A stretch of DNA of 64,000 nucleotides from Bombyx mori (GCF_030269925.1 NC_085114.1:10868001-10932000); one strand, 5' to 3'; shown: positions 35,576-47,936, numbered from the stretch's first letter. Made by a program: numbers and translations. The notes: generated by a model from the letters alone, not told the origin.

Positions 35576-37775
35576 GATTTTTAATTATTAAGAACATCTA
35601 TCGTAATAGTCTTTACACACCCCCTTTGTCGAGTGGAAATGCATTCGACATTAAGACTGCTACTACATCCCTTGTTAATCATCCAAAGTTTAATAATAAA
35701 ACACCAGTACAGTTCAAACGCGGCAGAAGTCAAATCCTTAGAAGTACTGAATTCCTTTTCTCGCTTGCTAAATCCTACACATGTATTATAAATGTGTTTC
35801 TTTTTAGTGTCACTCTCCAAATATCACTTCCGCTTCATCGACTATCAAATTATAATGACGCTAAATAAGTTTTAACTTCTAAAAAAGATTTGGGCCCTAA
35901 TCTAGTGTAATCACTCGATGTGAATAAGCTGGTATTTTATCCATTAAACCAGTATTTGAATAAAAAATTTAAACAATGCCATCGATTTTTGTGCAATCGT
36001 AGCAGTCTACGAGACTCGTAGTGCTGTGTACACTGTTGTAGCCAACGTAAATAGGCGCTACGAAGTGATTGTTACTAGAAATTTCCACGAGAAGCATTGA
36101 AAGGTTTAAAGGTTATATTTCCACGTGATTTCCTTTTCCAAGTAAACTTTAACATAGACATTAACTTAAAAAAACTTGGTAGGTATTAGAGTTAAAATAA
36201 TATGATTACAAGTATACATATTTTTACTTTTATGGCGGTGATATGTTGGAAGGAATTTGAAAAACTTAACGAGCTTGTTATTTGACTTTAGTTTCCGTTT
36301 TATGCACGCTTAGACTGTCATTCCGTAGTATCCAAATTTTATATATTAAAATAGAATAAAAAAGATGAATATTTATGGTCTTGCTTTATTCGAATTGTTT
36401 TCAATAAAAGAACAGCTTAAATTATTTATTACTAGGTGAACTCGAACGCAAATTTAAGTAATTCTGAAAAAAGTATTTACACTGCAAATTGTCAATTGTT
36501 TCAAAACGATTTGAATGGACGGTCGCTTTTTTATTGCAACTCACTGATGTTAATGATAAAGGAGAGGATAATGATATAGGACGAGAAAGAAACACAAGAT
36601 CGCGTGAAACTACTACTGAAACTAACAGACTAATCTAAATAAAATGTTCATGATTTTAATTAATAGTTTCGAACTTAATTAACTAAGCATGGGAAAAACT
36701 TAATTGTATGCATAATGGATTACAATCACATTGTAGAGAACAAATGTGTCGTTTGTGACTTAGCACCTTTACGCGTGTTTAATGCAACAACGTTTTGTAG
36801 GTTCTTGATTAATTTGAACTTTATTACATTAGGGGCATAATAAATTAATCGAATAACAGATACTAATACTTAGTAATAATAGGTAGATAAAAATAATAGG
36901 TACGTATTATTCAAAAAATAAGTTAACATTGTGGCTATAGGTTTGGCTGTATTCTTGATATTGCTGATATTTAGACTTGATGTTCTATTAGTTAATGACC
37001 CTAGTTATTGCACCACACTATTTATGATCAATAGGATAGCCATGAATTTTGCTAAAAAAACGACAATAAGTTTACTTAAAGACAGAGTTCAATCAAATAC
37101 TCTCAATTTAATAATTTACTTGTTTACTGTGCACAAACCGTATGAGTAAAAACTGTTTTTAAGGTTTGATTTCGTATTCATTATTTTGACGAGTGACGTG
37201 TCGTTTTTGACCATGAGAACAAATAAACTAATACAATCGAAACGCCGGCTTTATTAAATTTGAGAGTTAATGTAGTTTTAATTATGTCTAAAATCCGATG
37301 GAGTTATTCAGAGTACAAGTTGTTTTGCGTTATATGTAATCAACAGTTAAAACTCTTGATTATACCGGACATATATTAGGATGACACTATCGCTAGATTA
37401 TATCGTCAGATTAATGCAGTACATCAGATTAGCATAGCGTTCGTAGTTGGCCACCGGAGGGTGCCAATTTGCTATAACATTGTTCACTAGTCTAGCATTC
37501 GCCCCTTTGTTTAATCTCCCCAGTCGTAATCCCGTTTGGTCAGCAAAAATCTGTTTTGGAATTCGTTTACGTAAAGTTTTCTCTTTGTAAAACATCGTTA
37601 CCTGACTAAGCGCCGCCGAATAAAGCTCGGACTTTATTTCAACGGCTTTTTACGATTAAAGCAAATTCTTTTATTAATTATCACCACTAAAATTTTCAAG
37701 ATATGCGTTTATATTAATTTAAATAACTTATGATTTGATCTCGTAATGAAATAACATTGATTTACCAATAATTAT
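35576..37775. other. Stretch without recognised genes
   Basis: AT-rich. The two overlapping frames of about 80 codons at 35581-35868 lie on opposite strands and show nothing recognisable. Confidence 0.35.
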
Positions 37776-38069
37776 TGTCGTGGCGTTCAACCTCTTTGAC
37801 AGGACATAAAACCTATAATGACTAGACATAGACAGACTAAGACAGACATTTGAAAATAATTCGAAAATAAATGGAACGAGGGCGTACGTGACCAGCAGCG
37901 ACGCAGTACATTTTTTGAGTTCTGAAAAGACAGACATACAAAAGGACGAAAAAGAACGAATAATAATTGACCGTTCTTATATAAGATGTTCAAGTGACCT
38001 TCGACCGTTCAAGTAGTCATTCGACCGTTCAATTATATTTGTGGAATAAAACAAAACTATTTTATTACA
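37776..38069 (+). mobile_element. Possible solo LTR
   Basis: The segment begins TGTCGTGGCG and ends TTATTACA. It contains a TATATAAG at 37978-37985 and an AATAAA at about 38045 just before the end, an order typical of LTRs. TTCGACCGTTCAA is repeated directly about 22 bases apart after the TATA motif. No matching target duplication is seen, so this is tentative. Confidence 0.28.
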
Positions 38070-39884
38070 AACATGGAGTTTCCTCAAAGTCATAAAGAAA
38101 CTATAATTGTTTTATACATACAATACAAAACCGGTCAACCGGTTTCAATATTTGAAACATGAATTATTGCCTCCTCGGCGGGCATAATGTCACGTGTTCT
38201 GTTTTCCGCGTGCGTCAGACTATCCGTAGTTTCGTGCTGACGTGAATAGGTAATGCTAGCTGAAGGTAGGGGCTAAAATATTGAACTAGCGCACTCCAAC
38301 GGTAAACATTTTTGATTGAGTCGGTCGTGGCACCGGCAACCTCCCTTCGAATGTCTGAAAGAATTTATGTATATTTGCATTTGCCTCTTGCTTGGAAAAA
38401 TAAATTGAATCGATTACTTATTTTTAGAAGGTATATTGGATTCGTTTCTACACTAGCTTATATATTGCGTTGCTCATGAATGCGTTTCTCATTTTCCTTG
38501 TCACACTCGACCGCACCGTTAATGTTAATTTTATTTAATGTATTTTATAAATTATTTTCATCGCTTTTAATCATTATTTACTCTCCCATGTACTTTTGTG
38601 ATTAAAGTTATATACTCAGCATGAACTAAAAAACATATTTGACAATACAGATAAAAAATTACCTGTTTAAAACACGTAAGTAAAACTTATTGTACATAAA
38701 ATGAATAGTATGTCTACATATAAAGATGAAAAAGTATGTGAAATATGATTATGTATTTTTGAAGAATACCCTAAGCCTCTGCTTTCAATCTAAATGTCAC
38801 GAACAAGAACATCAAATACTAGAACTGAAGGATTATTGTTGTAAAAATAATAAAATAAAGAGAGAAAAAATACCATTTATTTATTCCGAAGTAGCAATAA
38901 ATATTTGCAAACATTTTTATTGTGCTGCATTTAAAATTGTTTGCACTCAACGAGTGACGTTCTTTTTCATAAATGAATTTAACATTCAATTCGGAACGTA
39001 TGCGAATTATAATTGAAAGGTTTTATTTTAATTAAGAACAATCCATATTCCCATATCATATGATGAGATACAATAGTTTGAGTGTTATGTACTCGTACTG
39101 CATACACCAAAAAGTTTATTTAGATCTCTCGGAAAGTTTATCATGTTTTACAGCAAGTATCACAAATTAGTATCTTATGAGAATACAAATAAGGTTGAAG
39201 TATCTAAAATATCGTTATAAAGAGTGCGAGTGGATGTCTGTTTAAGATAATTCTAATGCCAACAGAATTCAGCATCAACCCGGCAATTATCAAGAGCATT
39301 ATTGCGAAAAGCGAAACCCCCACATTTAATTGCGTCGACTGCTTTCTTTCCTTATCGCAATTTTATTATAATGACAATAAGCAACAGCGTAGCCATTGAA
39401 TTATTTAAAAATGTTAAACTTGAATTAGACCGGCTGGAATTTTTTTCGGTAAATTAGTTTTGTTTGTGGAATGGCGAGAGGTTACACAGAAAAATAAATG
39501 ATTTTGCTTGTTACCATTTTTATGATTATCTTATATGTAAGCATGGTCAAATTATTGGAGCCTTGACTTTGTTTTGATATTCGAATATATATATTTGTCG
39601 GTGATATCTAAAAATCGACGCCTGGTAATCGTGCGTGGATGAAACACCCGTGAGCTTGGCACATCACAATATTCTAATAAGAGTCATTATTTGTGGAATG
39701 TTAACCTTTTAAATGTATTTTTTAAATCGTCATTTACCTACATATACCTATTTATTTATTTTTTCAAATACTTTGTGTCCTAGACTGCTTGCTGGATTAT
39801 TCGGTTTTAACGTTTGATGTGTCATTTCATTCGCATTATTTGTAGGCGGGTCAAAGAGTATTCTTTTTGTATCGACCTGGATTG
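38070..39884. other. Stretch without recognised genes
   Basis: Nothing recognised. The 96-codon frame at 38726-39016 is AT-driven. Confidence 0.35.
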
Positions 39885-39983
39885 TCTCAAGGTGGGTGTG
39901 TCGGCATTCACGTTCTGTGAGCTCCGGTAGCCACTTAATCCCAGGTGGGCGTGAGCTCGTTTACCTATCTACATAATAAAAAA
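39885..39983 (+). mobile_element. Decayed Bm1-type SINE 3' fragment
   Basis: TCTCAAGGTGGGTG, CCACTTAATCCCAGGTGGGC and the AATAAAAAAG tail keep Bm1 order with deletions. Confidence 0.7.
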
Positions 39984-41114
39984 GAAAGAAGGCTTCCGTC
40001 CATCTGATAATGCCTCGAAGGCTCCGTCGATCAGGCGTTCTAGGTGATCTATGGTCTGGTTCTAGCCGCGGTCCTGCTATTATTAAGCAGAGCCCATTAA
40101 AATAGTGAAATAACCGCGACACAAATTGGCTTTAGATCAATAAATAAAAAAGACAGGAGATTTTTTGTTTTCTTTGAATTAAAATATATAATTTTTGAAT
40201 TGGTGAAAACAATTTAATGTATGTATGTTGTCTTATTCGTTTTTATGCACATATTTTTTTCCTCATTCGTAGGTTTTAGCTATAATGCTGTTTTTTGTAA
40301 AATTTGAATTATTTGCAGCTTTAAAATTGTCTAACACTATCGGCGGTAATGTAAAGTGCAGGAATTTTGTTCAAATATTCTTTTGAAGAGCCAATTCGTC
40401 GAACATTCACCTAACAATCGACGGGTAGGTAATTTCGGAAGGAAATTGGGCATCTCACCCGACCCTCTGTCACATTTTTGGTACGGGACAGTCGCACCCA
40501 AGTATCTGAGAAAACCCGACTAATATTCAACCTTTTTAAGTGAAAATTTATTTCGATTGGTCGGAAGTCAATGCCATTTAGGGGTTTGGCATCGATAAAG
40601 TAATCGAGAACTTTAATTTTATTAAATTAATATAAAAGTAAAGTAAGCGGTTATAATTTGTGACTTAATTGAAAAAAAAAGGTACTTTATAGGTTTACGC
40701 GCCTTCAACGGCATACTAGTTAAGATATTTATATGTTGTATCAGGTATGCCTCAAATCGGTTGGACGATCAGTGTAGCTCCCCGACTATGATATTTAAAA
40801 AAATAAGTATAAGTATAGTAGATAGTAGTATAAAAATGTGTAGGTACATACATACATATATGTATACTTAAGTACCGTCTATTGTGCTTTGTGGAATTTC
40901 AAATCATGGATTTTGGTTTACGTAGGTTCAATCTGTCTTAGATGGAAACTATATTAAATACACACCTAAGCTATGATAGTATATTGATTTAATAGATATT
41001 ACTCCTATGATTATACTTTCATTAATGTGATTCAATTAAATACAAAGAGTTAAGGAGAAATTGGCATCAACATTCATTTAACCAAATTAACGAAGTTCTG
41101 TACATTCATACTAC
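39984..41114. other. Stretch without recognised genes
   Basis: Nothing recognised. Confidence 0.35.
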
Positions 41115-41378
41115 TGACGCCGTTCACCGTTCTCTTCGAACCCGTCGACGAAGGGCTCGACGAGTAAATTAACCCTCAGACACAGCCCACTGAGTTTCTC
41201 GCCGGATCTTCTCAGTGGGTCGCGTTTCCGATCCGGTGGTAGATTCTGCAAAGCACGGCTCTTGCTAGGGTTCGTGTTAGCAACTTCGTCAAGTTTGAGC
41301 CCCGTGAGCTCACCTACTAGTTAAGGCTATGCTGATAATATATCCTCTCAAGGCTATCAGCTTAGGTAGGAAAAAAAA
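41115..41378 (+). mobile_element. A-tailed retroposon repeat (family of three here), copy 1
   Basis: It contains CTGAGTTTCTCGCCGGATC, TTCCGATCCGGTGGTAGATT and GGCTATCAGCTTAGGTAGG, then an A run at the right. The same blocks occur inverted at 48070-48240 and 61521-61982. The A tail and variable 5' ends point to reverse transcription, probably the 3' region of a LINE. Family name not known to me. Confidence 0.7.
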
Positions 41379-41831
41379 TACTGACGTGTTTAAATCCCTT
41401 ATTACATTCATTCGGTAAAATATATAAATAGTTGATCTTCATTTAAGAATCATTCGGAACAGACGGGAAATGACTAAGACAATGCGCATCATTCAAACAT
41501 CCCATTAAATCGCACGATTTAGCTCAGAACCGCTCCTCTGGTGTGGGTAAATTAAGCAAATTAAGAGCTCGCTCCTGAGACAGTAATTACTGAGCTTTTG
41601 CACTTGGCCAACGACCAAGATTGGGACCAACATACAAGTATCCGTGGCCAATTTGATCGCTGTTCTTAAAACGGAAATATAAAATTCTTTGTACATTAAG
41701 AAAGCTGGTAATAGGAATTTTAAGCAATGACGTTATTAAACTTTGTCGTGTAATCAAGCTTCCCGACAGAAGTAGGTTGAACGTAGGTTTCTATGAGTTA
41801 TGCAGGCATATTAAGCCATTAAGCCATTTTC

Positions 41832-42078
41832 ACTGGTGGTAGGTCCTCTTGAGAGTCCGCGCGGGTAGGTACCACCACCCTGCCTATTTCTGCCGTGAAG
41901 CAGTAATGCGTTTCGGTTTGAAGGGTGGGGCAGCCGTTATAACTATACCTGAGACCTTAGAACTTATCTCTCAAGGTGGGTGGCGCGTTTACGTTGTAGA
42001 TGTCTATGGGCTCCAGTAACCACTTAACACCGGGTGGGCTGTGAGCTCGTCCACCCATCTAAGCAATAAAAAAAAAAA
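41832..42078 (+). mobile_element. Bm1-type SINE, lacking tRNA head
   Basis: Near-consensus from CTGGTGGTAGG to a 14-A tail. Confidence 0.93.
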
Positions 42079-43237
42079 GCGATAGTATCGATCTGTGTGT
42101 GCTGATAATACAACCTGCTACCAGCAAAATTAATCTTCTTTTTAGCATGTTCTGTAGCATGCCAACTTTGTATTAATTGTTGGAAATATCTAGAAAGATT
42201 TCAAAAATCACGAAATAAAATTAAATAACAGTAAATCTAATTTAATTACATTCGTGGCTCTCTGACTAGAAACTTTCTGAACTGTATCATTCATTTTGAT
42301 TTTCGCTACAAGATAGTATGAAATCTAATAGATTTATAGGTATAGATTACGGATTATATACCTAACAGATTGCGGTTGTGCCTTAAAACATTATTTATCA
42401 TCGCTGTTTATTATTTAGCAAATAACTCATCTTCTAATTAATAAAAGTCAAATAGTTTCGTACCTATAAGACATTTAATCGTTTCTTGTAATTCTCTAAA
42501 TTTTATGACGAAATTCCTAAAGTTTTTCCGAAACCTATGACACCAATATTTTATTAACGTTATTTATTACCACCTTTTATATTGTAATACGGGACCCATA
42601 ATAAATATTTGATTTCATTTGTCAAAGTATATGGAGTTAATACTTTTATGGTACCGTGTGCATTAAGTGGACCAAAAGGACAATTGAGATAGTAAAGGAG
42701 CTACATTTCCAACTTAAATAAGCTAAACATACGTAGCTTAATCGCGTTTAAGTTTTTACTCTACATTTACAAGTGTAAAAGTTTCTTTATTCGATTTATG
42801 AGGGGCCCGATATCGGGACGTAACTCAATTCGTCGCAGGCTCGTAGGCTCTGTATGGATTATGAATGTTATCGTAGCCTGGTTGCTGCATCGGCTACTGT
42901 GAAAAATCACCCTCGATAATCTTTTATGCTAGACTGACACTGAACTCAGTAGCTTCAACCGTTGATTTTTATTTATTAAAATTATTCAAGATTTTATTAG
43001 CTCCTGAAATACATTGCAAAGAATAGGTAAACGGAAATAAAAAGAGGAACAAGTCTAACTAAAACATAACATAAAATACGATTAAAACATAGGGAGTATT
43101 TGAAATGAAACGGAAGCCGGATTAAAGGATAAACTAGTAAAAGTGCGTTAACAAATAAAACAGCTGTAGTGCAGGCGCGAGGGCGGGCGTACGGCTTTTG
43201 GGCCTATCGACTCGCCTTCACGCATGCACCTACTCAC
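42079..43237. other. Probable first intron side of the minus-strand leader exon
   Basis: If the leader exon at 43238-43410 is real, this AT-rich DNA is intronic. I see no following exon in it. Confidence 0.3.
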
Positions 43238-43410
43238 CTCAAGGTCATCGAAGTCGCCAGCGCCGCCGCCCGACCAACCGAGCCCTACGCGACCCTCTAT
43301 CTCCCCTTTACATTCTGACTACCCACTTTAAAAATTAAAGTAACCCTCGTTCTTCCGGCACATTTTCTAGGGAGAGGGCCACCGCCACCCGTTTCGTCCC
43401 TGAGAAAACT
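43238..43410 (-). other. Candidate first exon (mostly 5' leader) of an unidentified gene
   Basis: GC-rich 173-base segment from an initiator at 43410 to a consensus donor CTTGAG|GTGAGT (exon end 43238). It carries a 12-codon upstream frame (ATG 43363, stop at 43328), an ATG directly followed by a stop (43313-43308), then ATGACCTTGAG ending exactly at the donor (ATG at 43248). The last could be the real start with only 11 coding bases in this exon. The frame before the donor also reads SGGGAGDFDDLE, so an alternative coding use is possible. The gene body would lie to the left or is spliced over long distance. Confidence 0.45.
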
Positions 43411-43443
43411 GACGGACGTCGCCTCTCCTCGACGGGTTTTATA
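43407..43443 (-). promoter_or_regulatory. Core promoter: TATA box plus arthropod initiator
   Basis: Minus-strand TATAAAA (43443-43437) in a GC-rich setting is followed by TCAGTT, whose A (43410) lies 33 bases from the first T of the TATA box. This matches the usual spacing of insect TATA/Inr promoters. Upstream is very GC-rich (43444-43490). Confidence 0.5.
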
Positions 43444-44380
43444 GGCGGCGGCGGGGTGGGGCGTGGACGCGAGTTGCGCCGTCGATTCGCGAACCCGATA
43501 AATAAATTAATTAAAAGTGCAAGCAAGTGATCGGGCACGTGCAGCCAACCTGCGAACTCTATAAGAGATTCGCGTTAATTGGAATAGCAGAGGCATCAGA
43601 TGCACAAGAGCGAGATTGTTCCCCAAGTCACGACTTATAAAGTCTTAGCATAAATGTATGTACAAGTATGAGCATCTTAGCCGATGATGTTAGAGACGTC
43701 TACATAAAACGAATTTAGGTTTAAATTTTATATTTTCTGAAGTACCTAAATATAGTAACAAACACGTGGGAAGACAGCGAAGGCGTCGAGTGATGGAATT
43801 GTCATATTTCTCACTAAAATTTCTATGTAGTGAATTCAATTTATAATAAATGTCTTGTTAGGGATGTACAAACAAGTAATTTTAAGGATTTTAATCAACA
43901 AATTTTCGGGAACTTTTAGTGAGTTACTCAAATTTCGCTTGTTGGAGACTACGACTAGGGTGGAAAATGGTTTGTTTCTGATCCTCGTATTACTACTGAT
44001 CTACATCAGACGTCTTTTAGGCGGATTATCTTAGTTTTTTTCACTTAAAACTTGAATAATAATTCAATTGCAATAGATTAGCTAAACTTATTAATACGAC
44101 GCGTGATATGTGTACATTAAATACCCTACGCAAATTTACAATTCGCGTGGGTACGTTTTTTATTATCTCTGAGCTATTCTTTTAACACGAAAGTCGCGTT
44201 AAAGACTTGTTAGGAACTTATTTGGAGATTTTACGGCATTTAAAAAAAATGCCTACCTATTGCTACTAACCTCGTAGCGTTATGCTAGCTTCACGCGCAG
44301 GACGCGAAGCCACAGCATAGTCGCACATCTATCTATAAATAGGCACAGGCAGAACATAGGTTATAGACCAAATATACAGA
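43444..44380. other. Upstream region without recognised genes
   Basis: After the GC-rich proximal part the sequence is AT-rich. A 67-codon minus-strand frame at 43335-43538 spans the promoter and is not considered coding. Confidence 0.35.
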
Positions 44381-44545
44381 AGTCGTCGTGGTCTAAAGGA
44401 TACGACGTCCGGTATATTCGTATCAAACGATGCAAGTGCCGGTGTTCAAATCCCGCAGACGGGTACCTACTAATTTTTCTAATGAAATACGTACTAAACA
44501 AATGTTCATGATTTATTTCCACGGTGAAAAAAATCGCATGAAAAA
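44381..44545 (+). mobile_element. Bm1-type SINE head fragment
   Basis: It covers the tRNA-like head (box A GTGGTCTAAAGG, box B GTTCAAATCCC) and the following segment to CACGGTGAA, then breaks off. Several differences from the consensus suggest age. Confidence 0.85.
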
Positions 44546-44589
44546 CAGATCAAAACTTACTTATTTTCTATCTTTGCTTATATTATTTT

Positions 44590-45031
44590 TTATTATTTTT
44601 TTATTGCATAAGATGGGTGGACGAGCTCACAGTCCACCTGATGTTAAGTGGTTACCGGAGCCCATAAACATCTACAACGTAAATGCCATCACCTACCTTG
44701 AGATATGAGTTTTAAGGTCTCAGTTTTTACAATACAACGGCTGCCCCACCCTTCAAACCGAAATGCATTACTGCTTCACGGCAGAAATAGGTAGGGTGGT
44801 GGCACCTACCCGTGCGGACTCACAAGACGTCATACCACCGGTAATTACGCAAATTATAACTTTGCGATTTGATTTTTTATTACATGATGTTATTTAAGTG
44901 GGAGTTAAATGTGAACATTTGTTAAGTACGTATTTTATTAGAAAAATTAGTAGTTGCCTGCGGGATTCGAACACTGGTGCATCGCTAGATACGAATGCAC
45001 CGGACATCTTATCCTTTACACCACGACGACT
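44590..45031 (-). mobile_element. Full-length Bm1-type SINE, inverted to the neighbouring fragment
   Basis: 442 bp on the minus strand from poly(T) to the head ending CGACGACT at 45031. Box B (reverse complement GGGATTCGAAC) is intact. With 44381-44545 it forms an inverted pair whose heads point outward. Confidence 0.93.
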
Positions 45032-45337
45032 GTGATGAAGAGTGAAATAAATATTTATAGATCGTCTTTAACTAGCTTAATAGATTGTTCTTGAAACGCG
45101 AGCTTTTGGTTTCCGAGTAAATAAGATTGCGCTATGACGTCATCATTTCAATATTTGGTATCTATTTAAGACGACTGGTATGAAAGCTTTAATACCTATG
45201 TTGTGGTATAATTAGCGAACTGCGAAACCTTTTACAATAAGTCAAAGTTATCATCTGGCTAATTAAATATACGTCTACGACTCGTTAAAACTGAAGATAA
45301 ATTTTATCTTATGGGCTTATTAAATACGTATCACTAC

Positions 45338-45546
45338 ATAGTATAAAACAAAGTCGCTTTCCCTGTCCCTATATCTGTCTGTCCCTATGTATGCTTAAAT
45401 CTTTAAAAGGACGGAACGGATTTTGATGCGGTTTTTAATAGAGTGATTGAAGAGGAAGGTTTATATGTATAATAACATCCATTAAATAGTGCAGAAATCA
45501 ATAATAAATTACAGTTTCCGAAGAGAAGCGAGGGCGGGTCGGCTAG
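45338..45546 (+). mobile_element. Helitron-like nonautonomous repeat
   Basis: It starts near ATAGTATAAAACAAAGTCGC and ends GGGCGGGTCGGCTAG followed by T. The ATTTTGATGCGGTTTTTAAT and AGAGGAAGGTTTATATGTAT blocks belong, from memory, to a common lepidopteran repeat. The 5' TC is not clear. Confidence 0.45.
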
Positions 45547-45607
45547 TTGGGGTATATTTAGATAGTATAGATTTTAAGTTACATCGCGTGGTTATAATTT
45601 AATGGAT

Positions 45608-45800
45608 GGTGACTGTACGTCATGGGCAGAACACCAGCCAGATGGTCAGATCTGGTTAGGAAAGGGATTGGTGGCAGTCTATACCATGCGGTCTAAGCCA
45701 CCCATGACCGAACACTATAGAGGAAAGTCACATATGGTCGCGATTCTCCAAAGTGAGGCAACGCTGAAGAAGGAGACTGTACGTCGTGGAATCGTTTTCT
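45608..45800 (+). mobile_element. Degenerate LINE ORF2 C-terminal remnant
   Basis: One frame reads GRTPARWSDLVRKGIGGSL with stops further on and GNAEEGD near the end. This resembles the C-terminal region of LINEs of the type that ends at 52945. At least two in-frame stops make it a pseudogene. The 84-codon ATG frame here is in another register. Confidence 0.45.
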
Positions 45801-45869
45801 GTTTGCTGACGCTACTGTTGTTAAAGATATTTTTCATTGATGGCCTTGGAGTATGAAGGAACTCAAGGC

Positions 45870-45945
45870 TCTCCTGGTGTCATGTTATGTTACCGAAGCC
45901 AATAGACATCGTAACGTGACCGCCGCCTTGAGGTATCGGGTCGAT
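45870..45945 (-). mobile_element. Decayed Bm1-type SINE fragment
   Basis: CTCCTGGTGTCATG, AAGCCAATAGACATCGTAACG and CCGCCTTGAGGTAT keep minus-strand Bm1 order. Confidence 0.5.
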
Positions 45946-46276
45946 AATATTTAATTTTCCAAAAACAAAAAAAAGCTATTTAATTTTTCTTTGAAACATC
46001 TTTGAAATTACAGAATCCTTAGAATTTCTCGTTTGCGTATTTCTGTTGTAGCCAAGTGCCTACTGGCAAGTAAGTTTGTGGATTACGAGGAATTGGAAAC
46101 AATAAATCATGATCTAATTGAACTCGGCTCTTAAACTTAGTATTAGCCAATATTTAGAATATTTATATCTTCTGTACATATTTATACGTGCGTATGTATT
46201 TATTTTGACGAACAGAATGTTCAGAAATTTTAGTGGTAAAGTATATTGTATGCCCGTAAGCATAAATACCAAGATT

Positions 46277-46427
46277 TTGCGTATTTCTGCCGTGAAGCAG
46301 TTTTGCTTGGGATTCCGACTTCATAGTTTAAAGTAGGTGGCAGTATTCACATTGCAATGCAGTATTCCGAGAACCACTTACCACTAGGTGGGCCGGGAGC
46401 TCATTCAAAGATCTACGAAAAAAAATT
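46277..46427 (+). mobile_element. Decayed Bm1-type SINE
   Basis: GCGTATTTCTGCCGTGAAGC, GTAGGTGGCAGTATTCAC and CCACTAGGTGGGCCGGGAGC appear in order, ending in an A run. Confidence 0.65.
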
Positions 46428-47158
46428 AAGGTATTGTGAACGTTGTTGCTTTTCTTGGAACATAAAGATTAATCGCATCAGAAAATAGAGCAAATGATTA
46501 CTTTGTCGCAAAAAAGGCTGTTGTATCTAATAATCTGGATAGACGAGTACAACACGAATTATGTTATAACGAGTATAATTTATTTTCCGCTATATTTTAT
46601 ATGTAATTTGTAGTTTTATTTAGATATAATTTTTCAAATGACATTGATTTAATTCAACTATATGAAGACTTTGATTTCGAGTATAGCATGACCCTAATAC
46701 ATTTAAACCAAACAGTACTTCTCAAAGTGTTGTGGATTTTGTTAAATCCAATTAATAAATCGATATTAATTCGTGTGAAAGTATTCATACATTTATTTAC
46801 AGCTGAGAGGCACAGCAAACTGGGCGACAGAACTAATTTGAACGAACTCGCGGACAACATCTAGTTAATACTGCATACATCACTGCACCGAAGCAATAGG
46901 GCTTCATTCGAACGTGAAGTAAATTAATTAATCGTGTGGCTATTTCAGTACCACCTGGGCTCTTGTTAATCAATGTTATATAACTCAGTACCTAGACTGT
47001 TAAAAGTTATTTCAGTTCCTTGAGAATTAGATTTTAATCCAATTAAAAATGGACAGTCGACGGGGCTTTCGCCGACGGGTCGTCAAGTAAGGGCCATTTT
47101 TGCTATTAACTCTGTTGGGCGTATTGAATTCAATCGATATTGCGTTTTTAATTCATAT
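46428..47158. other. Stretch without recognised genes
   Basis: Nothing recognised. Confidence 0.35.
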
Positions 47159-47473
47159 ATTGACTTCCACGGTGAAGCAATAACATCGTGTAAGAAAAAT
47201 CAAACCCGCAAAATTATAATTTGCGCAATTACTGGTGCTAGGACCTCTTGTGAGCCCGCACGGGTAGGTACCACCACCCCGCCTATTTCTGCCGTGAAGC
47301 GGTAATGCGCTTCGGTTTGAAGGGTGGGGTAGCCGTTGTAACTATACTGAGGCCTTAGAACTTATATCTCAAGGTGGGTGGCGCATTTACGTTATAGATG
47401 TCTATGGGCTCCAGTAACCACTTAACACCAGGTGGGCTGTGAGCTCGTCTACCCATATAAGCAATAAAAAAAA
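47159..47473 (+). mobile_element. Bm1-type SINE, truncated within the 5' half
   Basis: It begins at TTGACTTCCACGGTGAAG, downstream of the tRNA-like head, and continues to the A tail. Few differences from consensus. Confidence 0.94.
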
Positions 47474-47717
47474 TCACAATTTATTTATTTAATTTGATGT
47501 ACAGTAGCGGATATAATGCCTAGGGCCACTCAATGCCAATTACCGTTCAATGAAGATTCGTGTAGAAAGTGCTTGCATTATTATTGTTTTTTAAAATTAT
47601 TAAATACACATAACGATTTTGTTTGAAATTTAATATCAAATATGTTTTTTTATAGCCCTTGTAAGTAGTACGCGGTTAACCCAATGCTACCTTGCTACCG
47701 TAGCTGTCGATAGAGGT

Positions 47718-47747
47718 ATTATCACAGATCATATGATCTGTGATAAT
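47718..47747. repeat. Perfect 30-bp palindrome
   Basis: Arms ATTATCACAGATCAT and ATGATCTGTGATAAT are exact reverse complements with no spacer. It lies just before the open frame at 47754. Confidence 0.85.
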
Positions 47748-47753
47748 CGATAG

Positions 47754-47936
47754 AGTCGCATCGAACACTGGCGGCGCGATTGGAAATACAAGTTGTCGGA
47801 ATCATATAAGAAAAATCTCAGAGCACTTCTCATAGAATATAGCGTAGATAACTTAACGAAAGCCGAAGTCTCTCTCCATCGACCCGGAGATTTCAAACGA
47901 TTCGTGAGAACGGGATTATTGACGGACGAAGATTAA
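47754..47936 (+). CDS. Unidentified terminal coding segment (exon or gene fragment)
   Basis: 60 codons, open after a TAG at 47751-47753 and ending at TAA 47934-47936. The translation is basic and well-mixed: HWRRDWKYKLSESYKKNLRA, then LIEYSVDNLTKAEV, then HRPGDFKRFVRTGLLTDED. It looks strongly like real protein and lacks an ATG. ATCGATAG| at 47753 could be an acceptor. I do not recognise the family. A last exon, a processed gene fragment or the end of a transposon ORF are all possible. Confidence 0.4.
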   Translation, partial: SRIEHWRRDWKYKLSESYKKNLRALLIEYSVDNLTKAEVSLHRPGDFKRFVRTGLLTDED

